Assembly (NCBI GenBank): GCA_946122785.1
Contig: CAMGYJ010000004.1
Coordinates: 22,515,684-22,579,683, forward strand
Reading direction: 5' to 3'
DNA from: Linum tenue
Lineage: Eukaryota > Streptophyta > Magnoliopsida > Malpighiales > Linaceae
Length of the DNA stretch: 64,000 bases
Every line of letters starts with the position of its first letter. The first letter of the stretch is position 1. A program made the position numbers and the translations under genes. Of this stretch, positions 10,740 through 22,433 are shown in pieces. The notes below the pieces were generated by a model. It did not search any database. It worked only from the letters and a program-made list of their open reading frames with translations, and was not told the DNA's origin.

Positions 10740-11295
10740 CTAATTGCCCCCTTGCCAACGGAAATTGTTGGATTCCTGGGGGCAAGTCAGATTGGTAGAC
10801 CACTTTTCCAAGGTCGGCATTTAACGGACTTCTTATGTGATTCAGACAGTTTTTGGTGGGGAGAGTATCTGCCCCCGGTCCGTGGGGTGTGTAGAAGGGA
10901 GAGGGATCTTGGAAGAACGTGCTCATTTTGGTAAGCGCGCGTGAGAGGCTAGGAGGTTGTGCCCATTTAGAACTTTGAATGAATACTTATCGGAGACCAC
11001 GAAGGAAATATCTCCTCCTCACTTTTGTCCCCAACATTCATTTTGCCTATATACGGCCTTATTCCTTACTTCTTCATTTCACACTCCCCCTCTTTCTTTG
11101 TTCTGTGGGAAACTCTGACGTGGTGGGTGGCGGTGAGAGGGGAGCTACCCAGGCGGTGTCGTGAAGCTAAAGGTTCGACTGCATCAGGTATGTTATTCTG
11201 CCCTCTTCCTCCAGCGTCGTCGGATTGCCTTAGCTTAATTGTGCGCGGAGGTAGGAGGACTTAGTTCCCCATTTATTTTCATCACATACCAGTAG

Positions 11296-11939
11296 ATGGC
11301 TTGTCAGCGAACAACTTCGAGTTGGGGGTCTTCAAGGGGAAGGATGTTTCCCTCGGAGGAGGCCGAGGTTACATTGCAGGAGTATGTACCTGCGCCGGCT
11401 CAGGTAGTGCCAACGCCGGGATGGGAGATGTCGACGTCCGCACTAATGATGAATGCTGCTAGGTTGGATGTGGGGACGACCGAACCAACATGCTCCTTTG
11501 TCGGGCCCACCCCATCCTTGGGACATGATGCTCGGGCATGGGCACCAGAGCCATTCACTACGTATGTGACACTATCACCGTCCTCCGGGTTAGGAGAGAG
11601 GGGGGAGCCTAGAGGTTCGGCGGGGGGGGGGGGGGGGACGAGTCTATAGAACATCAGAAGCAAGGTCCTAGGGCAATGAACGGTAGGCACCAATCTCGTA
11701 GGCAAGCCGTGGCGGGCACTGTAACCCCATCAGGGCGGCCGGGCGGTGTAGGTAAGAGTTACCAGGAGCGCTTCTTATTCCAAACCTTCTCTCTGGATGA
11801 CGTGGTGGGAGACTTTAATCGCAACATGGAGGCGGATATGGATTATCAGGGGGGTAACCGCCTTTTGACGCCTATTGACTACATACGGGATGCTCGAGCA
11901 ATGGGAGTACACACTCCGGGCGTCGATCGCCAGTGTTAA
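11296..11939 (+). pseudogene. Unrecognised broken ORF, N-terminal part
   Basis: Two neighbouring plus-strand frames (11296-11649 and 11676-11939) could be one ancient reading frame. The first is rich in Pro, Ser and Gly and ends in a G-run that would frame-shift it. The second reads FSLDDVVGDFNRNMEADMDY. No family is recognised. The position after the LTR suggests the N-terminal part of a Gag-like protein, but this is inference from place only. Confidence 0.3.
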
Positions 11940-12117
11940 TTCGGCAGAGTGTGGGTGGCATTGCATCTACTATGAGTCATTCGCCTTCGGCTTTTGTACC
12001 CCATGCCTCAGTGGTTGAGCTCGGTGATGATGGATGCTAAGATGGCGCTTTGATCGGTTGCCCCCACCTTTTGGGCGTATGTTGATACTTTAGTTCCTCG
12101 ATGCAAATCAGTGGGTA

Positions 12118-12540
12118 TTGACCCTACCGAAGATCTTTTTTATGCTTGCTCCACTGTTCGGAAGGATCCCTCAGGAAGCTGCTCATGGAGTGTGGAGTGA
12201 CGATTTTTGGGTTTCAACTAAGCGATGCTCACCCTTTGGGGTGGTGGCGAAGATTGTGCCGAAGTTTTGGTGGAAGAAATCTTTCTTTTTCCACCTTGCT
12301 CCTACCGGAATCGCGGTGGGTGGGAGTCTGTTACCAGAGGAGATTGGCATTGAGAATTCGGAGAAGTTTCAAGTGGCGGTGGAAGCTCCACCTGACGTTT
12401 GGCGGCTGTTAGACGGACCCCCAACTAATATCGATACAAAAGAGCGCATAAGGAGTCTAGTTGTTCATGGCTATGGGGAGGGTAGGAGATATGTCAAATA
12501 TATGCGAAGTGCTTTCTCGTCTTTAGATTTTTTTTATTAA
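12118..12540 (+). pseudogene. Gypsy-type 'putative transposon' domain remnant
   Basis: A 140-residue frame with the segments VVAKIVPKFWWKKSFFFHL and PPDVWRLLDGPP. The W-W/K-K-x-F-F-F pattern resembles the plant domain often annotated as putative gypsy-type transposon protein, found ahead of Gag in some Tat-like elements. It may continue, in other frames, into the charged and coiled segment at 13359-13589 (many Glu/Arg, EEAQIMEGHTQEELIQEMER). Stops separate the parts, so no protein is expected. The domain call is tentative and based on pattern only. Confidence 0.35.
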
Positions 12541-13358
12541 TCGTTTTATTATGTTTCCTTCTTTGCAGGCCCTATGGATGTCGAGTGGCTGATAAGGGGT
12601 ATCGGGATTGTCCGGGATGAAGCGAGTCTAGAGGCAGATCGGTCCACGACTTGGGTCCGTTACGTGGTGATTTAAGAGGTGTTTTCCCATCATTCTAGCG
12701 AATCTGATGGCATACATGGTCGCGACGCTGATAAGAAGAGGATTGTAGCCGAGCTTCCAGAGGCCAGTCGGTTTACCAAAGGCTTGGGGGGCACCATGCG
12801 GTGAGCTTTGCCCGGAGATCTACCGGGAGCATCAACTCTCCATCGAGTAGTGGGTCCAGGCGAGGCCCCGACGTGCCACGACCAGTAAGCGGCTCCAGAG
12901 GCACACCCGTTCTGGAAAGGCCTTCGTTAGAGCTGGGACAACGGGTATCTCCTGCCCCGCATGCGGCGGAGGCGACCCACGGGCATCCCGGGTCAAGGAG
13001 TCCACGAACTTCGGGCTCGACTTCCGCTATATTAGTGCCAACGGGTGGTTCCCGAGCTCAGCAGCTGGCGGATGCCCTCAGGATCGACTATGATGGTGGC
13101 TTGGAGATGAGCTCAGCAGCTTTTTACTATTTGGTGAGCGCTTGGGTTAGTAATTTTGTCTCTAATCACTGTTTTTTAACGATGTAGATGAAGAAATAGC
13201 AAGTGTCTTTACACGTCCGCATGTTGGCCACGACAAAGAGGACATGAGAGGCTACCTAGGCTGTGAGCGAAGCGGAGAGGCGGCTAGCTGAGGAGTGAGA
13301 GCGTTCAGCAGGTCGTGAGGCACGAATCTGTCGCTTGGATGGCCGACTCTGACGAGTT

Positions 13359-13589
13359 ATGCAGGAGCCAGAGGAGGCGCAGATCATGGAGGGTCACACT
13401 CAGGAAGAGCTTATTCAGGAGATGGAAAGGGCTGAGCGCAAGAGCGAGCGGGCGGAGCGTGAGAGCCAAAAGGTAGAAATAGAGCAAGCTCGAGTTAAAG
13501 AGGAGAAAGCAGCGTTTGTCCAAGTAAGGAGAGCCTTGCAGACGGAGAGAGGAGTCACCCAGAGGCTGAGATCTCAGAGAGAAGACTAA
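13359..13589 (+). pseudogene. Coiled-coil remnant of the same region
   Basis: 76 residues, very rich in Glu, Arg, Gln and Ala, with heptad-like spacing. This fits the coiled coil that follows the domain above in related transposon proteins. Stops lie on both sides. Confidence 0.3.
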
Positions 13590-13744
13590 GAGGTCCGTGA
13601 AGAAGGCGTTTTCTAAAATGTATTGCTTTTCTAGGGATGTGGTCAGTGAGATGCACCATGGGGTCTCTCTCGACGAAGAAGACTTCCAAAGGAGGATGGC
13701 TCACCAGGTGGCGTCTGCGATAGAGGCTGAGAGAGAGGTTAGAT

Positions 13745-13935
13745 ACTATGTGGATTAAGGCAAAGATCATATAAGCGCATGGTGGTGAGCGCCTCCCTCA
13801 AATATTTTAAGTGACCGTTCTTGCTCTGGATCTTTACCAAGATATCATCAACATATGCTTCAACATTTCTTCCCAGTAGGCGAGCAAGCACCCAGTCCAC
13901 CATGCGCTGGTAGGTGGCCCCTGGAGAACATATCA
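13745..13935 (-). pseudogene. Inverted Ty3/gypsy reverse-transcriptase fragment
   Basis: The minus strand reads GATYQRMVDWVLARLLGRN and then EAYVDDILVKIQSKNGHLKY, the conserved block around the YVDD active-site motif of gypsy reverse transcriptase. Only about 60 residues remain. It is antisense to the surrounding element, so it is a captured or rearranged scrap rather than that element's own pol. Confidence 0.8.
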
Positions 13936-14152
13936 AGGAAGGTGAGAAATTGATGACTGAAGGTGGCATTGACGAGCTAGTGAATCTTTGAGAGAGGATA
14001 TGGATCCTTGGGGTAGGCCTTCAAGGGAGGGTTGGATGGCGGGCTCCTGTCCTAACCGCCTCCAGCTTGGGATGACGCGAGTTCTGGGAATCTATCACGA
14101 GTTGGATGTCAGCGCTGGGATTTCTTTAGAGCCTTACTTTGGGGCCCCATGG

Positions 14153-14993
14153 TGTGCGCCAATTATTGATATCTGGGTTGTCGCTGACATCAGATTCCTT
14201 GCTACAGGCACAGATAGAGGCTTCAAATCATCTTACACCCCAATCCTTATTCGTGACGCCGACTACCACCTCCTCCAGTAAAAGGTCCACCGGCCGATCT
14301 CGGCAGAGACACTCTCCGACGCTCAAGTCAGTATTGAGTGGTAAGTTGAGGGGAAGAATGAAGTTAAAGACTTAGAGTAGGAGAGGAGGGCCTGGGTCAG
14401 CGATAACTCTGTTCTCTAGTAGTTGGAGAATCTTTAAGGGAGGTGGCCAGAGCCTTTTTTGCGTACCTTTGCCGGAAGATGAGAGACGCCTTTTATAGTG
14501 GACGTCTGGGGGAAAACAGAGCACATGCAGCGATACCGGGGGGCAGGGTCAACTCGTCGTCGTCGGAGGTGTCATCACCTCATGCGTTCGCTCGCCACGT
14601 ATCATGCGTTCCTGTGTCACGTCTAAGCGCTCACGCCATGTGGTAGGTCATAGCCCAATAAGGGTGCCACGTAAGGGAGAAGGCTAGAGTGAGTGAACGG
14701 GTGGGCACCGTGAGCGGCAAAGACGGTGGGCTTCGTCGGCGATGAACGCCGAGAGCGGCGAGGGCGGTGAGCGTCATCGGCGGCGAGACAGGTGAGCGTC
14801 GGGGCATTGAGACCGGTGAGCGTCATCAACGATGAGCGCCGAGGGCAGTGAAACCGGTGAGCGTCGTCGATGATGAGCGTCGTGGGCGAGACTGGTGAGC
14901 GTCGTGGGCGGCGAGACCGGTGAGCGCCGTTGGCGATGAGCACTGTGGGCGGTGAACTCATGACGCGATAAAAATGTTTTTACATGGGGGCCA
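14153..14993 (+). mobile_element. 3' LTR of old gypsy-like element
   Basis: About 841 bp, TGTGCGCC...GGCCA, aligned with the split 5' LTR. Near 14300 (cggcagagacactctccgacg) it preserves the unoccupied version of the site into which the 7050-10034 element inserted. The second half is the GAGCG/CGGTGAG minisatellite. Confidence 0.7.
14700..14960. repeat. Degenerate minisatellite in the 3' LTR
   Basis: Irregular repeats of gagaccggtgagcg, gtcgtcg and gatgagcgc, the counterpart of 10430-10700. Confidence 0.7.
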
Positions 14994-15004
14994 CCAACCG
15001 TAAT

Positions 15005-15530
15005 GGGGAACGGTGCCGTCTGGTCCAGACCGGACCATATATACGGTCTGTGGTACAGACCGAGAGGGTGAAGTATAGACCACACCACAGACTACACGGT
15101 CCAGACCAGACCACGCCTGTGCGGTCTGGTCGGGTACGGTCTTGTTCGAATACACCACAGTGAACGAGAAATGAACAATTTGATTAGTCAACCACACAAA
15201 AAATTGAACTAATAGCCAAGAAAAAAATGTGTTTTTTGCCTTAAAACATAAATTCCAACATGCATGAATTAAGATCGAGACTTGAGTATCGTTTTAGGAG
15301 TTGAGAGATGATCGAGTGGGCTGCTAACATGTATTGAGAAGTCGGCTGGGTACATGGTTTGGTCTGGTAAACCGCGGTCTAGCCCAGACTAGACCAAGAG
15401 ATCAAAACATTATATAATGCAGACCATGGACCAGATCAGACCATACTTAACGGTCTATAGTCCAGACCAAACTGTACGGTCCGGTTTGTACCATGACTTT
15501 TCAAACGGTCTGGTCTATATTCCCAGCCTA
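15005..15530. mobile_element. hAT-like non-autonomous element with GGTCTGGTCC motifs
   Basis: Both flanks (15015-15140 and 15360-15510) are packed with ggtctggtccagacc-type words in both orientations. The outer ends (aatggggaacgg and, reversed, ggctgggaatat) form a weak inverted repeat. Sub-terminal repeat clusters like this are typical of non-autonomous hAT elements. No 8-bp TSD could be found. Confidence 0.5.
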
Positions 15531-15616
15531 AAAAAATTATGATTTCTTTTATTTGACGATTTGAATGATTTATTAAATAGTTTGGTGGGGATATGAATTT
15601 GAAATTGATTATGTTT

Positions 15617-15635
15617 AATGATAACTTTATTCTTA
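15617..15635 (+). repeat. Left 19-bp TSD of SINE
   Basis: aatgataactttattctta, repeated exactly at 15753-15771. Confidence 0.9.
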
Positions 15636-15752
15636 CGAACAAGGGATTGGTCTAGTGGTAATACTACTAGCCTTGAACCTGGAGGTCCCAGGTTCGAATA
15701 TCTTTAATAGTACCTAATTAAAAAAAAACGTAGGTCACCCTTATCTGAAAAA
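15636..15752 (+). mobile_element. tRNA-derived SINE
   Basis: A 117-bp insertion with RNA polymerase III promoter boxes of tRNA type: box A (tggtctagtggta, near 15648) and box B (ggttcgaa, near 15692). It ends in a short A-run and is flanked by a perfect 19-bp TSD. It lacks a complete tRNA fold and 3' end, so it is not a functional tRNA gene. It lies about 140 bp upstream of the likely 5' UTR of the EXECUTER1 gene. Confidence 0.88.
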
Positions 15753-15889
15753 AATGATAACTTTATTCTTAAATTAATGTGATATACAAATCTTATATGT
15801 TATATATCTCGAACAGTTGTATCAACGATTAATCAATAGTTTTATAACCGCTTAAAAACTACAAGTCGCTTGTCCGGTTAGAATAGAGG

Positions 15890-16110
15890 ATAAATGGAAC
15901 TAAGCAGACCAGCAGGCAGCCGCCAGCGCCTACCATTCCCGATAGATATATCTCCTCGGCCGCTTCCTTCCCCTCCTCTCCCCCGCCTTTTCTTTCCCTC
16001 CCAGCAGGCTGCTGCCTTAGTCTTACCCACTAAAACCCACACACTCCAACAAAAAGCAGAAACTATACCCGACTCTCTCTCTCATTTCCGCTTCCATCCT
16101 TCCCTTCCAT
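15890..16110 (+). promoter_or_regulatory. Probable 5' UTR / core promoter region of EX1
   Basis: Pyrimidine-rich sequence (many ctcc, ttcc runs) directly before the EX1 start codon, as in many plant leader sequences. No clear TATA box was identified, so the transcription start is unknown. Confidence 0.45.
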
Positions 16111-19100
16111 ATGGCTTCAATCTCGGCCCCTACTCCTCCCCGCAGTCTCTTTTTCTCTGCCTCCCTCCGCCACTCCAAAAGCCGTCGTTCCTCCCTTTCC
16201 CCCTCTCCAGCATCCCCTAGGTTTCCCGATCCCTCTCTTTGTCGCTGCACCAATTCCTCTTCTTCCTCTTCCTCATCGGATAACCCGGGCCTGCGATGGG
16301 ATGCTTTGATTCAGGACGTTGTCAAGGGCGCAATGAAAAGGTTGGAATCCATTATCGGGAATCCAGCCCGAGAGGGCTTGGACGAGGGACCCGTCGTGGA
16401 GAGAGGAATCCGAGAAGAATGTGAAGACGAAGGACATGAATGGGATTGGGATCGCTGGAGGAGGCATTTCCAGGAGGTCGATGACCAGGAGCGGCTCGTC
16501 TCTGTCTTGAAGGTAATCTTCGCGCAACTCGTTTCTCTTTAGCATTAGCATGTGGAATTCGTGCATGTGATTGAAGCGGGAGGCGATTTCAGGAATGGGC
16601 ATTTCAATTGCGAGGTGTTCATGAATGTGTGATTTTGTCGCAACTGCAATTGCCTAGAAATTACTAATATGTGAATGGTAAATCCTGTGGGAGTCACGAA
16701 TGTTTGGTCTTGGTGCAACTCCGAGGTTGTGTTTTTATTTTCATTTTTTGGGTGGTATGGTGGAGGGAACCTAATATGAGCTAACCTGGATACCGATTAG
16801 GCAAGCATTTGCTCGCGCAAGTACAGATTTGTTACTTGTGAAAGCCACAGTGAAGGACCTATTTTCCAATTTAGGACCATTCTGAAAGTACTTCCTCATG
16901 TCTCATCTGTGAGTTGCTTTAGCATCGTGTCTGTTACTGTTAGGTTGAAGTATCCCTCTTTCTTTGCACGTCTGTAACTCTCTTAGGAAGTTCTGTTGGT
17001 GAACTGTTTTTTCCTGTTCAATTTCAGCTGGGCATGCTATAATTTACATGTTTTGGTTGTGTCTCTGCAGTCTCAGTTGAGTTATGCTGTACACAAGGAA
17101 GATTATGGAGATGCTGCTAGGCTAAAGGTTGCAATTGCAGCTGCAGCAATGAACGACACCGTGGGCAAAGTGATGACACATCTGGTGGTATGTAATTTAC
17201 TAAATTTACTTGTACAGTTTGGCTTTCCCTAGAAGGACACCACTTTCTCTTTCTGTGGATTGTGGTGGAGCAAAAGTTTCTCATCTCTTTCAAACCTACT
17301 TATTTGTTTCTTCTTCCTGTTCCTTCAGAAAGCAGTAGTTGAAGAGCGCTATCAGGAGGCAGCTTTCTTACGGGATCATGCTGGGGCTGGACTGGTGAGC
17401 AATCACATTCTTGACCCCAATCATTTACAAGCTTGAATGTTCCTCTCTTTTGCATACTTTCCCCTTATGCCTTTACTTGTACAGTTTTGTCACTGAAGTT
17501 TGACTACAAATGTATTCACTTCTTTGAGGCAATGCATCCTCTGCATTTAGAAAGCACCGTCTATGTTATTTACAACTGTTGAAAGGGGATGCTAGAACAT
17601 TGTTAATATTTGGGGTTGAGTAAGCGGCGTATAGAATCGGAGAGGGAGCATGGCATCTGTTAGAGAAAGCTAAATCTAGAATTCACCATAGTATCAACAT
17701 ACATTTTTTCCCCTCCATTGAATCTATACTTCTCCTTAAAGTCTTCAGCTGTTAGGTGGCTAGCCCTGCTTTGCAGTCATAGTGATACGTCTCATGTACA
17801 AGCACTAGTTCGTTAGCTGTTCTAATCTGGCATTGGTTTTCAGGTGGGCTGGTGGTCTGGTGTCTCTGATGAAGTGCGTGATCCTTATGGCTTGATTGTG
17901 CGCATAACTGCAGAGCATGGGAGATATGTTGCCAGAAGCTACAGTCCTCGGTAGTTACTTAAATAATGTTCTTCATGGTTTTATTTTCATTCATGTAAAT
18001 AAGTTTCACAGGGCCTAGCATACATTTCCTTTCGTGTTTATCGTAGCATTGACATACTGGCTCTAGTTTATATTTCTGATCAACCCATTTAAATTTTACC
18101 TAAAGTTTCAAGAAGCAGTGGTCTTATTTCAAGTAGTGTTCTTGGTAATGTTCATTTTCTGAAATTGTCTTATTCTGCTGTCGTGAGGATGCTCCAATTG
18201 CTGATGGCATCTTGCCGCACCAGCTTTCTCATGGCACAAGCACCAAACTCCCTATACTATTTCTCTACACTGTTTTCTATGTAGCCCATTCAATTTTTTT
18301 CCTTCCTGCAGTCAGCTCGTTACATCTGCAGCAGGTGTTCCCCTGTTTGAGATCTTTCTTACGGTCAATACAAAGGGCGAATACAAACAAAAGGCAAGTT
18401 TTCCCTGCTTCCATTATGTTTTAGTTTTTCGGCTTACTTGGAAAAATTAGAAATTCTTGTGACTGAATAAGTGAGCATATTCCATTCACTGTTTTGAATT
18501 AGAAGTGATTGGCTGGGTTTGTTTTATCTTATCTAAACTTTAGCTGTATCTTAATATAATTTTTAAAGAATTGGCACAGGTAAGAGTGTCTAGCAAGGTC
18601 TTAAAAAAATGTATTGCTGATGGTTTGTGATATGACTTTTTTAAGTAGTTAAAGCAGTTGATGGAATGCATTATTTTCATTCTTTGATGAGTTTTGTGAT
18701 ATGACTATAAATGGTAGAATAGTTTCTCTTTTCTAACCCAAACTTAGAATTTTTATAAATAGTGCGATATGTATAGGTCAAACAAAAATATCTGAAGTTT
18801 CCTATGTTTTTTTGAGGTGATGTCCCAAGGAAATAAAATCCGGTACCTATCGTCCTATCCGCTTTTCTTTCTTGTTGGACTAGCCATCTTAATTTTAAGA
18901 GAGTCACAAATTGAGCTCTTCAAACAAACCCCCAAATTATAGTTTTGTATGCATGTGCTTGGTTCTGGTTCGGGTTCTGGATTCTGCTCGTTTATGCTTA
19001 ACTTTAATTTACATGGTCACAGTTGTGTTGCATGACTTATATGTTTTTATGTGTGTTTGCACTGTTCACTTGCAGGTTTTATATCCTTGTTAATTGTCCA

Positions 19101-21421
19101 ATTGGAGACGTCGAGTTCACTATGTCGGCCATATCTCATTGGATCTATGCGTTTGTGTAGGCTGTTTACCTGAAAAGAAAAGAGCATCCTCAAGGTCCTT
19201 CAAAGCTGGCATCGAAAGCACCAAGTGGACCCAGTCGGTTAAGTCGTTCTGGGCCAACCGAACAGAAAGATGATCTGTTTGCTGTAACTACTGATGAGAC
19301 CGAGGATGATGAGGATACAGAAGATGGTTCTGATCCAGCTGATGGATTTCCTGGTTTTAACAATATCATGCGAGATATGATACCTGGTGTCAAGGTCAAA
19401 ATTTTGAAAGTGACAACACCTGCAAAGATGGATAGGGAGTTCATAGCCAAGGTGATAGATGATCTAGTGGATGAAGAAGATTATATGAAGGATGTTGACT
19501 TGGAAAGTACTGAAGGTGAAGATGATATTGAGGAAAGTGAGGAAGAAGGAGATGAGATTGACATAGATGCTGCTAGTGAGATGATTGATAATGTAGAGAA
19601 TGGTGAGATATCAATTAAGGTTGTGGTGGGAGGTCTTGCTCAGAGGCCTTCATCCTCTGTGGCTGGAGAAGATAATGTTAGGGTACCAATTAAGTTAGAG
19701 AAGAAGGGGTACAGGTCATTTTCCCTGTCTGTAGAACAAGAGACCAACAAACAGGATGCTGGCGCGAAGGAATTGGATGGTAGTGAGAAACAAGGGCAAC
19801 GCACTCTGGACCAAGTTATGTTTGACCTTACTAAATTCATTGGCCCTGAGAAAATTCCGTTGAAGGTGGGTTTGGTGCAGAGTAGCTTGTAGCTCTGTAC
19901 ATTTGGCAGGACGGATTTTACTTTGTTTTCTTTGTGTATGAAAGCATGCATTGTTGTTTATTTCCTGTCTTCTGCATTCTCTTCTCATGTAATCTTCAGT
20001 TTCTCTATTCCGAACTTTGACTGTTGCCTTAACTTAATATTGATTATTTTCAATTAACCAGGTGCTGAAAGATCTTAGTGAGCTAGTAAGTGTTAGCCTC
20101 AGTCAAGCTCGAAACCGTCAACCATTGTCTGGCTCAACAACATTTCATCGAATCGATATATCAGCCTCGCCAGACCCTTTGAGTGGTGAATTGTTGCTTA
20201 TGCATTTTTAGTGTTTTATTTTGTTGAGCACCTTGGTGGGCTATTGTTTCTTTGTATAATGTCTTGATTTGATGGTTCATCTTTTCAGATGTCATTCAAA
20301 TTCTTGTGTAGCCCGACTTCATAGTTCTTGTACTTCCTCACTCACAAGAATAAAAAAGATCTCTGTACTTCCTCAGGACTGTATGTAGGTGCACATGGGC
20401 TGTACACGTCAGAAGTTATACACTTGCAACGCAAAGTCGGTCAATGGAAAGATGATGGTGTGTCTAAGGAGGCTTCTAGAATTGAGTTCTATGAATATGT
20501 TGAGGCAGTGAAATTAACTGGAGATCCTTATGTACCTGCTGGGGAGGTAAACTGCTTAGTTGAAGCTCCCCTCTCTTTATCTTCACCTTGAATTACTGTC
20601 ATGGTTTGAAATGTATCATTCATATTTATACGTATAAACTTTTCAACATGCTTACTTATATCTGTTAGAAGTGTAAAAAATGAAGTGGAGATTCAGCTTA
20701 CTTCTGCCATGAGCATCCCTGTCCTTTGTATATATTCAATTTGCTATACTCCTTGTTCTCAAGACTTGGGTATCTCCTCAATCATTTGACAGCAGGTCGG
20801 AATGTTTTGCGATATATTGTGTTTTTTGTTTTTCTTTTTTGTAGATAGTCTTTGCATATTTGGTTCCAGTGGCACGGTTGTCAGTTACTAGTGCATGCTC
20901 ACCGTAATACATTCTGATACTGTGTTGCCTAAATGAGTAGCGCTTTACTTCTTATTTGTTTAGGTAGCATTTCGGGCCAAAGTCGGTAAACAATACCAGC
21001 TTCCTCACAGAGGTATCATTCCTGAAGAATTTGGAGTGGTAAGTCAGATGTTGATTGAAGATGGGATTGGCTTCTCTTTTCATCTTTCTTACTTCTTACA
21101 CATTTTGTTGCGAGTTGTAGATAGCAAGGTATAAAGGACAAGGGAGGCTTGCTGATCCAGGATTTGGGAACCCTCGATGGGTTGATGGTGAACTTGTTAT
21201 TCTCGACGGAAAGGTAACAACTATTTCAGTCTCGATTACTTGTGTGGGGTATATATTGAAGGGGCATGCCCAACTTTTACATATCATGGCAATTTAATTG
21301 ATGGTGGACTTTTTCTCTTCATTTCCTTCAGTACATTAAAGGAGGACCTATTGTTGGATTTGTGTATTGGGCTCCTGAATATCACTTCTTGGTGTTCTTC
21401 AACCGCCTACGGCTTCCATAG
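16111..21421 (+). CDS. EX1: EXECUTER1 chloroplast singlet-oxygen sensor, 11 exons
   Basis: Exons: 16111-16512, 17071-17187, 17329-17394, 17844-17950, 18312-18393, 19161-19865, 20062-20185, 20377-20546, 20964-21038, 21121-21213, 21332-21421. They join in frame to a 676-residue protein, close to the 684 of Arabidopsis EX1. Parts: Ser-rich transit peptide (about 1-55); UVR motif (about 132-167, [20 protein letters not shown]); conserved block [19 protein letters not shown] (from 196); acidic linker (about 300-400); and the C-terminal singlet-oxygen-sensing DUF3506 domain (about 505-676, ending in FFNRLRLP). W636, in NPRWVDGEL, aligns with the tryptophan (W643 in Arabidopsis EX1) reported to be oxidised by singlet oxygen. 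Known role: thylakoid protein that relays chloroplast singlet-oxygen signals to the nucleus after FtsH2-dependent turnover. Intron 5 (18394-19160) uses a GC donor (AAG|gcaagt). EX1 rather than EX2 is inferred from the N-terminal wording. No disabling change seen. Confidence 0.93.
18394..19160 (+). other. Non-canonical GC-AG intron of EX1
   Basis: The in-frame junction KQK|AVYLKRK requires the donor gcaagt at 18394 and the acceptor gtgtag ending at 19160. No GT donor nearby keeps the conserved protein sequence. Confidence 0.8.
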
Positions 21422-22010
21422 ATGCTCGTGTACATAAACTTGGTGCTTGCCTATTCGTTGTTCATATTTTTTGAGGTAAGAGCCTAAGAGGTATGTGATG
21501 CATTTAAAGTCGCAAAGTAGGTTAAGTGTCTGTTGTATGTTGAAGTCATGTACTTCTGCTGTATCAAACAATCCGTCAGTTACATATGCAATGCACTCCC
21601 AACATCCATTTTCAGATCCCTTCTTGGTCCACGGCTTATATTAGTACTCTGCGTCAACATTTGGAGTACTGTCAGAAAGAAAATTTACAGTTATCTGTTT
21701 CTTTTATCCCGCAGCCTTGAATGATGGTGAAGATGGAAGAATGTCAATCCCATGTTTCATATTCCACAGACGGTCTATGCCTAGACTTACTGACTGACTT
21801 AGTCTGAAGTTGACCCGTACGGCTTGGACGACATTGTTCATACTTCCAGCATTTCTTTTCCTCCTATTTGTTATGTGGCTGGGATTGACGGCAACCGCTC
21901 CGTTCCTTATAACATGCTTGTATATGTGGAACTTTGTCCTTCGGCGACGATTCACCTTATATATATTGCCTAGTTTGACTATTAGCTTCGCGACGTTGAA
22001 CAAATAATAA
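21422..22010 (+). other. EX1 downstream region
   Basis: 3' UTR and flanking DNA. No further gene recognised; small frames here have no recognisable motifs. Confidence 0.5.
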
Positions 22011-22014
22011 ATGG

Positions 22015-22345
22015 GTCTTGGATTGATTATTTGTATAAGTTATTTTATTTTATATAACTTGTTTGGCATTTTACTGGAATGAGTTATTTAGACAGTGAAT
22101 TATTTATAAATAACTTAAAACGAGTTATTTGAAATAACTCATACCCATAATCCCATATGTTAATTTGAAATAATTCGTTTTAGCACACTGCTTTTATTAA
22201 ATATCACATTTGCATGGTTCAACCAAATGAGATACATTATTTCAATTACCACTAATATAATACTGAAATACTACATGAACAATAAATAAGTTATTTGACT
22301 ATACAAATATCACACTGACAATAACCCATCCAAACGACCCAAAGT
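22015..22345. mobile_element. MITE-like repeat, copy 1
   Basis: AT-rich sequence with gttattt / aaataact words at both ends and an internal segment (atttgcatggtt, aaatgagatac, accactaatat) that recurs, diverged, at 63390-63640. No coding capacity; TSD not certain. Confidence 0.5.
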
Positions 22346-22433
22346 AATGGGTTAACATGTTTGTCTGACCCGAAAGTTTTTCATATTTAACATCATGGCC
22401 AATTCTTTTGGTATTGAACATTGTAGCCGGAAC

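Larger units (their letters stand above)
10740..14152 (+). mobile_element. Internal region of old gypsy-like element, degenerate
   Basis: About 3.4 kb between the two LTRs. It holds several short plus-strand frames broken by stops, a run of 15 G near 11622-11637, and an inverted reverse-transcriptase scrap near the 3' LTR. No complete pol region is present, so this copy is non-autonomous and decayed. Confidence 0.6.

Noticed and set aside
13745..13935. Endogenous pararetrovirus (caulimovirid) fragment
   Set aside because: The GATYQRMVDWV...YVDDILVK wording fits Ty3/gypsy reverse transcriptase better, and no viral movement or coat motifs are nearby.
15640..15710. tRNA-like gene (box A and box B)
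   Set aside because: No complete cloverleaf or 3' acceptor stem, an A-tail and a perfect 19-bp TSD: a SINE.
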